A DNA stretch of 64,000 nucleotides from Rhizopus sp. PT2906 (lineage: Eukaryota; Mucoromycota; Mucoromycetes; Mucorales; Rhizopodaceae), in the NCBI GenBank assembly GCA_025529335.1, contig JAMYHX010000207.1, positions 1 through 64,000 on the forward strand, given 5' to 3'. The position numbers and the translations under genes are program-made. Numbering within the stretch: the stretch's first letter is position 1; each line of letters starts with the position of its first letter. Below are positions 11,600 through 22,473 of the stretch, piece by piece. The notes under the pieces were generated by a model. The model was not told where the DNA came from. It worked only from the letters and a program-made list of their open reading frames with translations, and searched no databases.

Positions 11600-11728
11600 G
11601 ATTGCTAAATATAGTAAAATTCGCATCTTGTAATATGGAATTGATTTAAAGATGGGGTTTAGTCGCTTCAACGTTTCACGAATAAGGACTACTTCAAGCA
11701 GCTCGGTTTTATTGGAATAAATTAAAAA
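11600..11728 (-). pseudogene. Possible exon relic resembling TB2/DP1 (REEP/Yop1) proteins
   Basis: An open stretch in the 3' flank of the acyl-CoA oxidase gene reads LIRETLKRLNPIFKSIPYYK then MRILLYLAI and is followed by a GTGAGT donor-like site. The order of a basic turn, PYYK and a hydrophobic stretch recalls the TB2/DP1 family, but no neighbouring exon completes the domain in either direction. It could equally be chance coding potential in a 3' UTR. Confidence 0.2.
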
Positions 11729-11746
11729 GATATCTATAAAGGTTTT

Positions 11747-14113
11747 CTACAGTCTAGAAGTAGCAGCTGTGTCCTTGTTGACAGCCTTTCTTTGATGAAC
11801 AAAAGGCTTGATGTTCTCCTCATATCCATCAACCACGAGTGTCTGATTTAAAGGCTCTAGTTCTGCCATCTTTGTCATCGTCTCGTATACACGACCATCA
11901 TAACGGCCAAGAGCAGAATGGAGGTAATAATCAGGTAATGCAAATGCATCGACAAGGCCAACTGCGTCAGGTCGAACTGCATTGAGGAGTGAAATGACTT
12001 GTTCCTTCAACATAGAGCACTGCTCAGATGATAAGTAGCCCGAGAGCAAGAACTCTGAAAGTTCCTTTTCCATTGTATTTAGAGAAAAGAGGGCAGCCAG
12101 TGTCTTCAAGACGTTGTTGATAGGTTTGTATTCAGGTTGAGTGAGGGTGACATCGTTTTGGAGAGTGACGATGAAGTTACGAACGAGGATATATTGACAG
12201 TGAGCTCGAGAGATACGATTGATTTCAACCAACATCGAGTTCCAGCTGCGGCCCTCACGATCAATCTTTTCGGCCACTTTGGCAATACCGTAGGCAGCGC
12301 GGTAGCCAAATGCAGAAAGAATTAACTCTGGGTTTAAGAAATCGCTTGGCTTTGAAGCAGGGCACTTGGCGTTGGGGTTCTGAAGGTATTGTGTCAAGTA
12401 ATTGATCGTGTGGTTGTGTTCGGATGGCTCAGCCTTTCCAGCAACCACATTACGGAATGTCTTTAACAGGTAACGTGCTGTTTGCTGAGTCAATATGTAA
12501 TTATCGCCTTCCCACTAAGAAAATAAGGTATGAGTAAAAGATTCTTCTTTTTTTTTTTCATGTGTCTTACAGTGACGTTGGGAAGATAATCTTGATAGAA
12601 TTGACCCAAGCCAGAGAACATACTATAACCATGGCCACCACAAGCACGTCTACAATCTTCAATTGACTCTACAGCCATTGTGGTCGTCAAGCTTTTCAGT
12701 CCAGATGAACTGGCGTGAAGATCAGCCAAGAGGTTGAAGTTACCCTTTTGCATGGCTTCCTGGTTAAGATCGTACAAGCGCAGCATTTCTCTTCCTGTAA
12801 AGAAACATGCATATGCAGCAGCAACTATAGGCAAAAGACGGTATTGTTGCATGGTATAATCTAATACGGGTGTTTCTACCACTTTGTTGTCCCATTTCTT
12901 AGGAGAGACAGAGTCAACGAATTGCTGTCGAATGGTTGAATATCGAATGGCGATCGTTGTTGCCTTGGCAAGAGCATATCGTACACCTTTGATGGTCATT
13001 AGTATATCCACCATGTTAAAGTCCATTTCAACTTACCCATGACAATATTGGCTCTAACGTAGACCATGGTGCCATAAGAAAGTTTGGCATTAGGAGGCTT
13101 GTTGTAAACGCCTGTTCCTGGTTGAACCTGAGAATACTTGGCTAAAAAGGAAATATGGGGTATACGGTAATGATCAAACATGATGAATCCATTATCGACA
13201 GAATTGAATCCAAATTTGGGACCAATGTCACCTACTGTGACACCTTTGAGAGGAGTATGATCTTTCATGCTACGGATTTGTACACAGAATGGGTGTGGTC
13301 CATAATCCTTTCCGTCAGTGATCAAACGTGCCATGACAATAGCATGGTTCGCAGCCTTGCCGAGACCACCGATCCACCACTTGGATGCGGTCAAGGTAGG
13401 AGAATGGAGTTCGAACTCGTTTGTTTCGGGGATATACGTTGCTGTTGTTTCAATACCTTGGACGTTGGATCCGTGTCCGAGCTACAATGAGGGATAAGTA
13501 ATTCACCCTGATAAAGATCTAAATAGAGCATACCTCCGTTTGAGCATAGCAACCAATAATTTCGTTCCTTAATGCTGGTTCGAGGAAGAGCTTCTTTTGT
13601 TCCTCTGTTGTCTGTGTTCTCAATGTAGGAATAAACATGCCGTAGTGCAATGAAAACTATTCAATGTTTGGTTACACAAACTGTCATTTGAAACAAGTAG
13701 CGTATACTTACGGGCGTGGATTGATCGAAAAGGAAATTTACAATCTGAAGGTCTTGATCATCCCAGTTATGCTCTCTTTATAAACACATAAGGATGAATG
13801 CATACACACACGCACATTTATATATATACCTAGCAAGTTCTGTCATGCGTCTATCTTTCCACAAACTGGACTTTATCTTTTCAGATCGACTTTCATAGTA
13901 ACGCTTGGTCTTATCAAAGGCAGGATCATTCTCGATAATGTTTAATATTTTGTACATTCTATCGAGCCATTCTTCTGTGTACATAAACTTGGATAAAGCC
14001 TTGACGTCGAAGCTGGTCTTTGCTCGTTCAGTTTCCAAAAGAGCCTCTCCACTAGGTGCCCGGGGTTTAAGATCCGGAAATTTGGTTGCGATATTGTTGT
14101 TAAAATTAGACAT
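11747..14113 (-). CDS. Peroxisomal acyl-CoA oxidase
   Basis: This enzyme would catalyse the first step of peroxisomal beta-oxidation, using FAD to oxidise acyl-CoA to enoyl-CoA with release of hydrogen peroxide. Six exons (13830-14113, 13712-13775, 13534-13656, 13037-13481, 12571-12986, 11747-12514) total 700 codons, so 699 aa, normal for ACOX. Family segments are the catalytic-domain YAQTELGHGSNVQGIET, the substrate-channel region KWWIGGLGKAANHAIV, CGGHGYSMFSGL and WEGDNYILTQQTARYLLK. The C-terminus is SRL, a PTS1 variant, supporting peroxisomal matrix import. Its neighbours are an SCP2 protein downstream and a kinase ending SKL upstream, all on the minus strand. The intron before exon 5 has a TACTAAT branch site. 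Confidence 0.93.
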
Positions 14114-14713
14114 GTTAAAAAAGAAAGAAGAAAAAATAGCAAGGGGCTCGCTTCGTAACTGTATTAAAAAGAAGCGTAGTGAAATTTAACCGCCGAGTGG
14201 GAATACACTTAGTCAAGTTTTTTTTTCGATAACCGACGGAAGAAGGTACGGGTGATTATAAATCTTAAATGCTAAATTCTAGCAATGACTATAAATTCAG
14301 ATAATTGAATTAAAGTTGAAAATGAGCTTTTTTTAGAGCAAATGGTTTGCTTGTCTCGATATAAATAGGCTCATTTATTAAAAAAAAAAAAACATTAGCT
14401 GTGCCAATGATGCACTCTTTTAGTTTGATTCTAATAGGAAACACTTTCAATGAATATGCTTAAGTAATGTGTGTAACATATAATGTGCCAGTTGATCATT
14501 ACTTTTATTTTTTAACTAAGCGCTTCTTTTAAATAATTCTGCAGCTAATGAAAGGAAACAGTAAAGCTCATTTATGCTCTTTCTTACTTTCAAATTATAC
14601 ATTCTTTTATAATTTTGGTTTTTATATATAGTTCTCTTGATGTAACGTCACTTACTTGATTGTCCTAAACCAAGTGATCGAATTTTCCAAAATGGATAAT
14701 CATTACATAAGTG

Positions 14714-14744
<31 letters not shown>

Positions 14745-16194
14745 GCGACCCACAAGACACTTTTGACATTAAATATAGATTGTGATTATCCAAATAGACT
14801 CTAAGTTGCCAAAATTTATATAAAAAGTGGATGTTACAAGAACATTATGTTCAAAACAATTTATGTGGAATACTGAAGGTTTATTCAACATTGCAGAGAC
14901 AACCATTCATCCAGAATAAGCCTTGTTGATCTTCTGCTATGTCCGAAATAACGCTTACGACATTACGGGACCATTTTCCTTGCCAAGTCAAGCAACACCG
15001 TTCTGTCCAAAGAATTGCATATTTTTGAAGGCTATTCTTTAGTCGTCGGCTTAATCTTGTAGAATGTCCCCTCTCTCTCTCGGGGCAAGTCCCAGGCGAA
15101 GGAAAGAAAAAAATTGGGTAGATCTTATTTCTGTCATTTCAGCTCAAATTACAAAAAATGTCTCCAATGACTTGAACAAATCCCAAATCGTTTTGATGTA
15201 TTTTCGTCAGAATTGATTGACGAGAAAGAATGGCCACCCAGAGAGAAACTTTTGGTAATTTGAAGCCACGCTTTCTCTTGTAGTGTTGTTGCCATGTAGA
15301 TGATGAATCCTGATATTGATGAAAATATAGCTCAAAGTTTTCCTAACCATGCTTATTTTTATATCTTTCCAACATTTACATCACCTTTTACTCCTAGGTC
15401 TTTTTGGATTTATTCTAGGGAGAGGATTTATCTCTTTCACATGGTATTGATTACAGTCAAGGGACATTCATTTATGATGTTTATTACATTTCATTTAGCC
15501 CCCCTTCTTAATAAATATTGGCAAATTTACTTTGTTCATTCATTTATCAGTCACCCTATAAAATGCAAGTGGATATAGACCCTCTTTTCAGCCTTAATTT
15601 TAATACTTTTGAGAAATACAGTCAAGTTTGAATATGAATTCGATTCACATACAAAAAACCCTATATAATGATGTACTGAGAGGCATTCCGATCAAAAGCA
15701 AGGATTCCCTTATTTTTTGTTTTCTAACATAGGAACACTACTTTTTTCCCCTTGCCTTCCTTTCACCCTTAGGACCCTTTTCAGAAAAAAAGGAGGATGC
15801 TACAAAGATGAGACTGCCTGTATGACGGCGTCAATTGCCGTAAAGAGTTTTAAGGGTGAAAAATGATGGTCTGTTCATTATGCGCCCTGATTCATCAAGT
15901 CCAACAGAAAAAGAGAGAGCAATGAATGCGACAATGTATGACAAGGAGAAAGTAAGACTCACAGAGCATCCAATGTGAAACTTGAAGGCTAATAACTTAC
16001 ACACAGTCAGTCTTTCTCGGCTAGCTTCATTAGTATGTTCATCTATGGAAATACAAATGAGATACCGTGTGCATTTTTTTATGTCATAAAAAATATATAA
16101 TAAACTTTACCACACATCTCTTTTCTGATGAATAATATGGGAAAAAGTTTGGCGCGCGCAAAAAAGCATTTCCAAAAATAGCAAGAACTTTTTA
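14114..16194. other. 2-kb intergenic region, nothing recognised
   Basis: AT-rich DNA between the acyl-CoA oxidase and the APH-like kinase. It contains poly-A runs at about 14380-14391 and 14720-14744 and a CT microsatellite near 15070. A 92-codon open frame at 15300-15578 has no family resemblance and no codon pattern like the neighbouring genes. No tRNA, repeat copy or splice-supported gene was found. Confidence 0.5.
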
Positions 16195-17543
16195 TTAAAG
16201 CTTACTACGTTCATCACTTTGATCTACAATATCCAACACCAATTGGGCAACAGGCCTAAATCGGGTTGCATGAAGTTTTGCCTCTGCAGATGATGCCTGT
16301 TTGCGCGCCACACGAGCGGCAACCCCTTGAAGAATGACAGCCAATCTAAAAAAGGAGAAGGCAACAGCGAAATTCCAACCCTGAAGAGGATAGGGCTGGT
16401 GAGTGTAGGAACAATAGACCTGAATGAGCTCATCTGCTCCTGGAACTGGCAGGGGTTCCTTGGCGTTCTTGAATCCCCGGAGGCCGATGGCACTTTCTTC
16501 AGGTACGTAATAGGGTTGAAGAAGATTAGAAAGATCAGACAAAGGATGGCCAATGGTAGACAGCTCCCAGTCGAGAATACCAATCACTTTGGGTTCAGTA
16601 GGGTGAAAGATCTATTGTACATCATTATATATGCGTGTTTCAAACTTTAATCTCTCTCTCTATATATATACTTGCCATGTTATCAATCTATTAAAAAATA
16701 ATATTAATTTCAAAGGGGGCTATGCCTCTATTTTTTTTTTTTTTGTTTTACCTTAAAGTCTCCATGCACAATGGTTGCCTGATCATGCGCCTTGTTCTTC
16801 TTGAACCAAGCAAACATATCATCCAATCGAGGAATTGGACCCACAAGTTCTCCTGTCTCATCATCTTTGGTATTGGCTTGAGCTTGTGACACCTTGGATA
16901 GCGATCTCATCTGGCGTTCATAGAATTCAGAATGTTTGCCAAAATTGCCTAATCCAATCGCCTTGAAATCAACTCGATGCAACTTGGCAAGCGTCTCAAC
17001 CGCTGCATGCCAAAGCTGTCGGCGTTCCTCAAAGGGAATCGTCAGCATACGGCAGTCTTCGTAAATTCGACCCTTTAAGAACTCCATGACATAAAATGGA
17101 GTGCCAATGATACTCGTGTCTTCACAGAGCACATAGACCTTGGGAACCGGAACATCTGTTTTGGTGCCAAGGGCGTGAATGATACGGTACTCTCGTTCAA
17201 TCGCATGTGCGGTAGCAGAAAGTAAGGTACCAGGGGGCTTCTTTCGAAGCACATACTGTTGTTGACTGTTTATGGTATATAAGATTCAAGCTTATAAAGT
17301 ATATATATATATATATATAAACATTACTTTCCGTCCCTAAGTAGATAAGTAGGATTCGATTGACCAAACTTGAATTGGTTTATATAAAGAGGTCCTTTGA
17401 AACCAGACACATGGGTTGTCAAGTACGCTTCAAGTTTAGCTTGATCCAATTCGTGCCTTTATAAAAAAAACGTTGATAAAAAAAAAACACCTTGATTCAC
17501 TTTCTTACCCTTTTCTAACCTCAGTCGTCTGTTGTCCTGTCAT
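16195..17543 (-). CDS. APH-fold kinase, ACAD10/11 N-terminal-domain type, with PTS1
   Basis: A 364-aa aminoglycoside-phosphotransferase/choline-kinase-fold protein of the type fused to acyl-CoA dehydrogenase in animal ACAD10/11, here stand-alone. Exons: 17509-17543, 17328-17456, 16752-17265, 16195-16611 (365 codons). The catalytic-loop motif HGDFK is at residues 222-226 and the metal-binding ILDWE at 238-242. A glycine-rich N-lobe start (LRDGNQQQYVLRKKPPG) is present. The last residues are DERSKL, a canonical PTS1, so peroxisomal import is predicted. In ACAD10/11 this domain is reported to phosphorylate 4-hydroxyacyl groups; the same role here is an inference supported by the adjacent acyl-CoA oxidase. 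No dehydrogenase domain follows. Confidence 0.88.
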
Positions 17544-17891
17544 TATTAAAGTATAAAAAAAAGAGAGAAAAAAGAAAAAAAAAAGTATTGTTAAACTTAA
17601 AAAAATGCGGGGTCAAATGATTCCTGCTTACTTATCATGTTACACATTATCCTTTCTAGGCGTTTATGCCGTTTTCCCCCTTTGGATATGCGCATTTGAA
17701 AATGATTTATAATGAACTCCTTGAAGGTGTAGAGATAAAGGAGCTAAAAGATAAAAAGAGGACAAATGAATTGGAAAAATGAATTTAATAGTTTCCTTTT
17801 TTTTATTTATTTATTTTACTGTTTAATATCATAATATGACACACCTTAGTGATTATAGTTTTCTGCGTAAGTTGTTGTTGTTGTTGTTGTC

Positions 17892-19046
17892 ATGGTTACT
17901 GATTGTATACTAGAAAGAGCAGTTGGATTAGTATATATTTATATTTGGTACATTTATCGAGTGTATCAAACCAATGGATTCAAATGTCTATCGTTTGCAA
18001 GCTTCAAAAGATTAGAATTAAAGACGATTGTTACTGGATTAATATTTTTCATGATACCATTTCAACTTTACTATGGTAAAAGAATATAGAACAAGAAGTC
18101 ATTCATGTATATTCATCAACTTGTAGACATTGTATCATGTCGAGTTAAATATGAAGAAGGATTCGTCCAAATTGGACCTGGTAGAATCATTACGAAACCT
18201 GAGCTTTTGTGGACAAAAGCAGACAAGGATATCATCATACCCACAGATTATAGTATCTGTATTGGATTTTCGTTACAAACGTATGTTGTTGACCTTTGCA
18301 TATTTTTATTTTTAACATTCCAAATAGAGGAACACTATTACTGCTGCAATGTTTCTGGAATTACCTCATTAAACTCGTGGCAGGGGCAAGGTTCATGAGT
18401 AGCAAAGAATTTAAAGTATATATTATATGGTAAATTATTAGAATATTTTTATGTGTGTTATGACTCATTTGTTGTTATTATTAGGACTATTGTAAATATT
18501 ATTCTATTCCCTGTCTTACAATTCAATTTCTCAAGAAAGATCTATGATTACACTTATAAAGAAATCATGCCCGAGTTGGTGTACGGCATAGGTATGTCTA
18601 ATGAGTGTGTAACTATGAAAACTAATATAGATAATAGAATTATTGGCAATCTCGATGCTGGGTGTTGTGTCTCATTTTCGATTTAGGAGGTTGTTGTATC
18701 AATTAAAGGACCATAATGATTCTGCTTTTATGACATCAAGAATTCGATACTATCAAGACTTGAACCTCATCCTTTCTGTCGCTCTCTTTTTGTTTTCAAG
18801 CGCTTTGGTCGTCTTGACGGTCGACGGTCTAACAGAGGCTAAACGACTGAATCGTAACAAGTTTGACTCTGACTTTTTGATTTGCAATGGTAAGTTTTGA
18901 TAACTATCGTTATGACTTTAACTAAGAGCAATATATTAGTCAACGTAGGTATGATGGCTGTTTGGATCATTGTCATTCTTGTTCTTCATCCCAAAACTGA
19001 AACAAAAGAAGTGGTTGCTGTGGAAACAGCCAAAAACATGGTTTAG
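17892..19046 (+). CDS. Seven-transmembrane protein of unknown family (GPCR-like topology)
   Basis: A 298-aa polytopic membrane protein. Exons: 17892-18075, 18127-18280, 18328-18429, 18485-18591, 18638-18889, 18949-19046 (299 codons). Seven hydrophobic spans are visible: about residues 11-28, 47-64, 96-118, 135-152, 172-190, 227-250 and 267-284. The loop after TM2 carries GFVQIGPGRIITKPELLWT, and after TM5 lies a basic stretch HFRFRRLLYQLKD. A signal-peptide cleavage site is not evident. Topology resembles a G-protein-coupled receptor, but no DRY, NPxxY or other class motif was recognised, so receptor function is only a hypothesis. The first Met follows an AT-rich leader with a GTT microsatellite. 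Confidence 0.75.
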
Positions 19047-19169
19047 AAAATATAGAAAAAAAAAATCTAATTGGCTCTCTTTCACACTCTATCAATTAAA
19101 AAACCTTTTCCCCCCTGCCCTTTTTTTTCCATTCTCTCTCTTTTTTTTCTTATTTAATAAATAATAATC

Positions 19170-20479
19170 ATGTCTTCTTTTCCTCCAATTGCTATTGAAA
19201 ATAACGATGAAGGTTTATTACGTCCCTTAGATCCAAATAATACAACAAAGCATTTACCATTACGAAAAAGAATGGCTCCAATCTTGAAATGGCAACCTGT
19301 AGAAACTCCTGAAGAACATAATCGGCAATACCCTCATATCACTCCATACCCTGAACTTGATAATGATCATCATAATAATAATAAACGAACAAGAGAAGAA
19401 GTAGTGGTTAATAATAATGAACAGGTAATATAAATATAAAGAAAGAAAAAAGGGAATAATACTAATTATGTTTATAGATGGTCAAAAAAGTGAAAAGAGG
19501 AAGACCACCAACAAAACATTTGATAAAGCCGACTGTAAATAATAACAACAACAACAACAACAACAGCAATGATACAGAAGATACAAAACAAACAAGAGCT
19601 CTACCTGAAGAAAATATAGTTCACTGTATTTGTAAAAGACCTTATACAGAAACCGAATTTATGATTGCCTGTGATAACTGTAATCAGTGGTTCCATGGCG
19701 AGTGCATTGGTTTGTCTGAATCACAAGGACTCTTTGTTGACTTGTTCTTTTGTGAAAATTGTTCAAAAAGTAAAAAGAGAAAAAAAAAAAAAAAAAAAAA
19801 TTAAAAAATTTTACTCATGTTATTATTAGTCACTGGCAAAAAGACCTCTTGGAAACCAACATGTGCCAATACAGGCTGTCAAAAACCAGCAAGGATGGGC
19901 AAAAACTTTGGACATTTAAGTAAATATTGCTCAGATCGTTGTGGTATCCAAGTAGCTAGAACTCGTATTGAACAGGCTGAAATGAAGAACCCGCTGTCAA
20001 GAGGAAAATTAAGTTCATTTGCGGATATGGATGATAGAGCAAGACTGAGTAGAGTCAAGGAAGAAAGACAACATGCAAAATCAATGATCAAACTGTGTCA
20101 ACACAAGTTGAGGTTTTTAGAACTATTGGCCAACAAACATAACGAAGAGTGTTGCGGGTTCGATTCAAGACTGAGTTGGCCAGATACCATTTGGGAAAAG
20201 GTTGAATCAATAGATGAACACGATTTGACGCTTCTCAACAGTCAATCCGAATGGGTCACTCAAAAACCCTTTTCTTCCTGTTCTCTCAAGAAATGTACAA
20301 AGCATACAAACTGGCAGAAATTAAAATTGGCTGAAATTGAACAAGAAAAATCTGAACAGTTTGTTATTTTGTCCATGTTGGAAAGAGAAAGACAACAGAT
20401 AAAAGCTAGAATGAAGAAGAGACGCGAAGATATCGATTTGATTGAGTTCTTGGAGAATAGCACCATCATTCATTCTTGA
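19170..20479 (+). CDS. SPP1: PHD-finger protein of the COMPASS (Set1) complex, SPP1/CXXC1 type
   Basis: A likely histone-H3K4 methyltransferase complex subunit that reads H3K4me3. Exons 19170-19424, 19478-19769 and 19830-20479 give 398 aa. After a disordered N-terminus with a poly-Asn run, a PHD finger occupies about residues 132-182, with HCICKRPYTE, CDNCNQWFHGECIG and FFCENCSK supplying the C4HC3 zinc ligands. The region from about 200 onward (CANTGCQKPAR, YCSDRCGIQVA, then a coiled coil and a second Cys cluster CCGFD/CSLKKCTKHTNW) is the conserved C-terminal CXXC1/Spp1 domain. No CXXC DNA-binding finger is seen, as in yeast Spp1. A poly-A run lies directly inside intron 2 and could cause assembly slippage. 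Confidence 0.9.
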
Positions 20480-20631
20480 TAAAAAAAAAAAAAATAAAAA
20501 AAAATTAAAATAGCGCCAAGTACACTTGTTTTTTTAACGGGGCATTTTTGTATATGGCTCCAGTATGTCCATCCATCCATCCATCCCCCCTCTCCATCCA
20601 TCCTTCTCTCTTTCTCTTGTCATAATAGCAA

Positions 20632-21070
20632 ATGTCTGCTGAACTTGCTGTCGTTTACGCTGCTCTCATCCTCGAAGATGACAACATTGAAATCACTGTG
20701 AGTGGTTATTTTTAAAACTGTAATAATCATAGATTGAACATGTCCCCCATCTTTTTATAGGCTGATAAGCTCCAGACTTTAGTCTCTGCTGCTGGTGTCG
20801 AAGTTGAACCCATCTGGTTCTCTCTTTATGCCAAGGCCCTCGCTGGTCAAGACCTCAAGGCTCTTCTCATGAACGTTGGTGCTCCTGGTGCTGGTCCTGC
20901 CGTTGCTGGTGGTGCTGCCGCTGGTGGTGCTGGTGAAGCTGCTCCTGCTGAAGAAGAAAAGAAGGAAGAAGAGAAGGAAGAATCTGACGATGACATGGGT
21001 TTCGGTATGTCTATGATATACAACATTTACGACATAGGCTAACTTTATTTAAATAGGTCTCTTTGACTAA
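20632..21070 (+). CDS. RPP1: 60S acidic ribosomal protein P1
   Basis: A 107-aa ribosomal stalk protein that recruits translational GTPases. Exons are 20632-20697, 20761-21004 and 21057-21070. The N-terminal helical domain (MSAELAVVYAALILEDDNIE) is followed by a Gly/Ala hinge, an acidic EEEKKEEEKEESDDD tail and the conserved C-terminus MGFGLFD. The last exon encodes only GLFD. Codon usage is strongly biased to C/T-ending codons (GCT, GTC, CTC), unlike the neighbours, as expected for a highly expressed gene. A CT-rich tract with CCAT repeats (20575-20620) precedes the start. Confidence 0.96.
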
Positions 21071-21258
21071 AAAAAATTGTTTAATAAACTTATTGTCCGT
21101 AGAAACTTGGACCTCGAACTACAGCCGATGTTTTCGCTTCGTTCATGATGCTTGTATTATAAGCAGTAGACACCTTTTCATTATCATCACGTGCTTCCAA
21201 GGGTTTTGCATTTTTCAATACTATATGAATGTTATTTTATATTCTACATGTATGATTA

Positions 21259-22371
21259 TCATTTACCTTGAGAAGGAACACATCCACCATCCATATGCTC
21301 ACAAGTACACTCACCACCTAAAAAGGAAGGCAAGTTCTCTGGAGGAATTTGTTTTAGTAAAGTGTCTTTGTAGTCAGATCCTAAAATCTGTATCTTGGCA
21401 ATTGTCTGTATACACATATATTAGCATATATGTATATATATAATGTATATACTATGATCTTACCCCTGGGTCCAGCCAAGTCTTTGCTATTTTCCAAACA
21501 TAGACAAATGCCGAAGGTGCATTGATCAAAAAGAGTTTGTTAAGTGTCTCTGGATAATAATTCTGATCACAATGAGCAATAGCGCGGATATAGTTTAAAG
21601 CAGGCATATGCAACTCTAAATGATGTCAATCAATGAACAATCAAGCATATATATAAAAACTTACGGTGCCAGCCCATGCCAGTACAATCAAAAATGACCG
21701 TTTCCCTATTGATGATACGTCCTGCTTTCTTTGAACAATCCTTCATGATGACTCGATTCAGAAACTCTGTGCATGCAATATGATACAATTCGACTTCCTC
21801 CGTTTTTACATTCTTGGCAATCTCTTTGGCTTTATGATATCCCTAATAGACACGTTCATTGTCTTTGTTTAATAAGGCTTATAAGTGTTACCAGTCTTTC
21901 GATGTAAACAGGACATCCTTCTCTATCTGTCTTATGCAAGCAAGTGCCTCCCATATACTTGTTTATTCTCAGCACAGATTCAGATACGCCCGGTAGTGCC
22001 TCGAGGTTGCTGTCTGGAATTGACTCGTATCCACGGACGGCATATAACACGGGTAATTTGTTTTCCCTTGTTGCTACTGGGTGAAGGTCTATTCCATTCG
22101 ATTTTCTCCATTCAAAGGTCTTTACCAGTTGGTCCTTGGCTCCTGACTTGAAAAAAAAATAAATATTTATAAATGTGTTTATGATGATGTCAAACTTACA
22201 ACATTCCAACTTCGGGCAATGAGGAATTGTTCAAGGTACTTTATACATTATGTCAGTGATATATCGTATACACATACATACATGTACCTCGTCTGTTAAT
22301 GGATAGTCTACTTGACCAATTTGGTCTCGAAGCTGGTTTATTCTTTCCCTTTGTTGTTCAGGAGTCAACAT
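21259..22371 (-). CDS. SEC14-like CRAL-TRIO lipid-transfer protein
   Basis: A 284-aa phosphatidylinositol/phosphatidylcholine transfer protein of the Sec14 family. Exons: 22288-22371, 22200-22238, 21892-22146, 21665-21842, 21464-21615, 21259-21405. The N-terminal CRAL-TRIO-N helices contain YLEQFLIARSWNV. The lipid-binding domain carries GCPVYIERLGYHKAKEI, VIFDCTGMGWHQLHM, and the gating-helix region YYPETLNKLFLINAPSAFV. It ends with the Sec14 family IPPENLPSFLGGEC followed by a short Cys/Gly tail. It lies tail to tail with RPP1 and likely regulates Golgi lipid balance. Confidence 0.92.
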
Positions 22372-22473
22372 AAAGCAAAAATAAAGAAAAAAGAAAAGAG
22401 CCAAATAGTAGAACTCCTTTTATTGTGACAGGATCTCTTTCTTTTAATTTTTTATTTTTATTTTTATTTTTTA

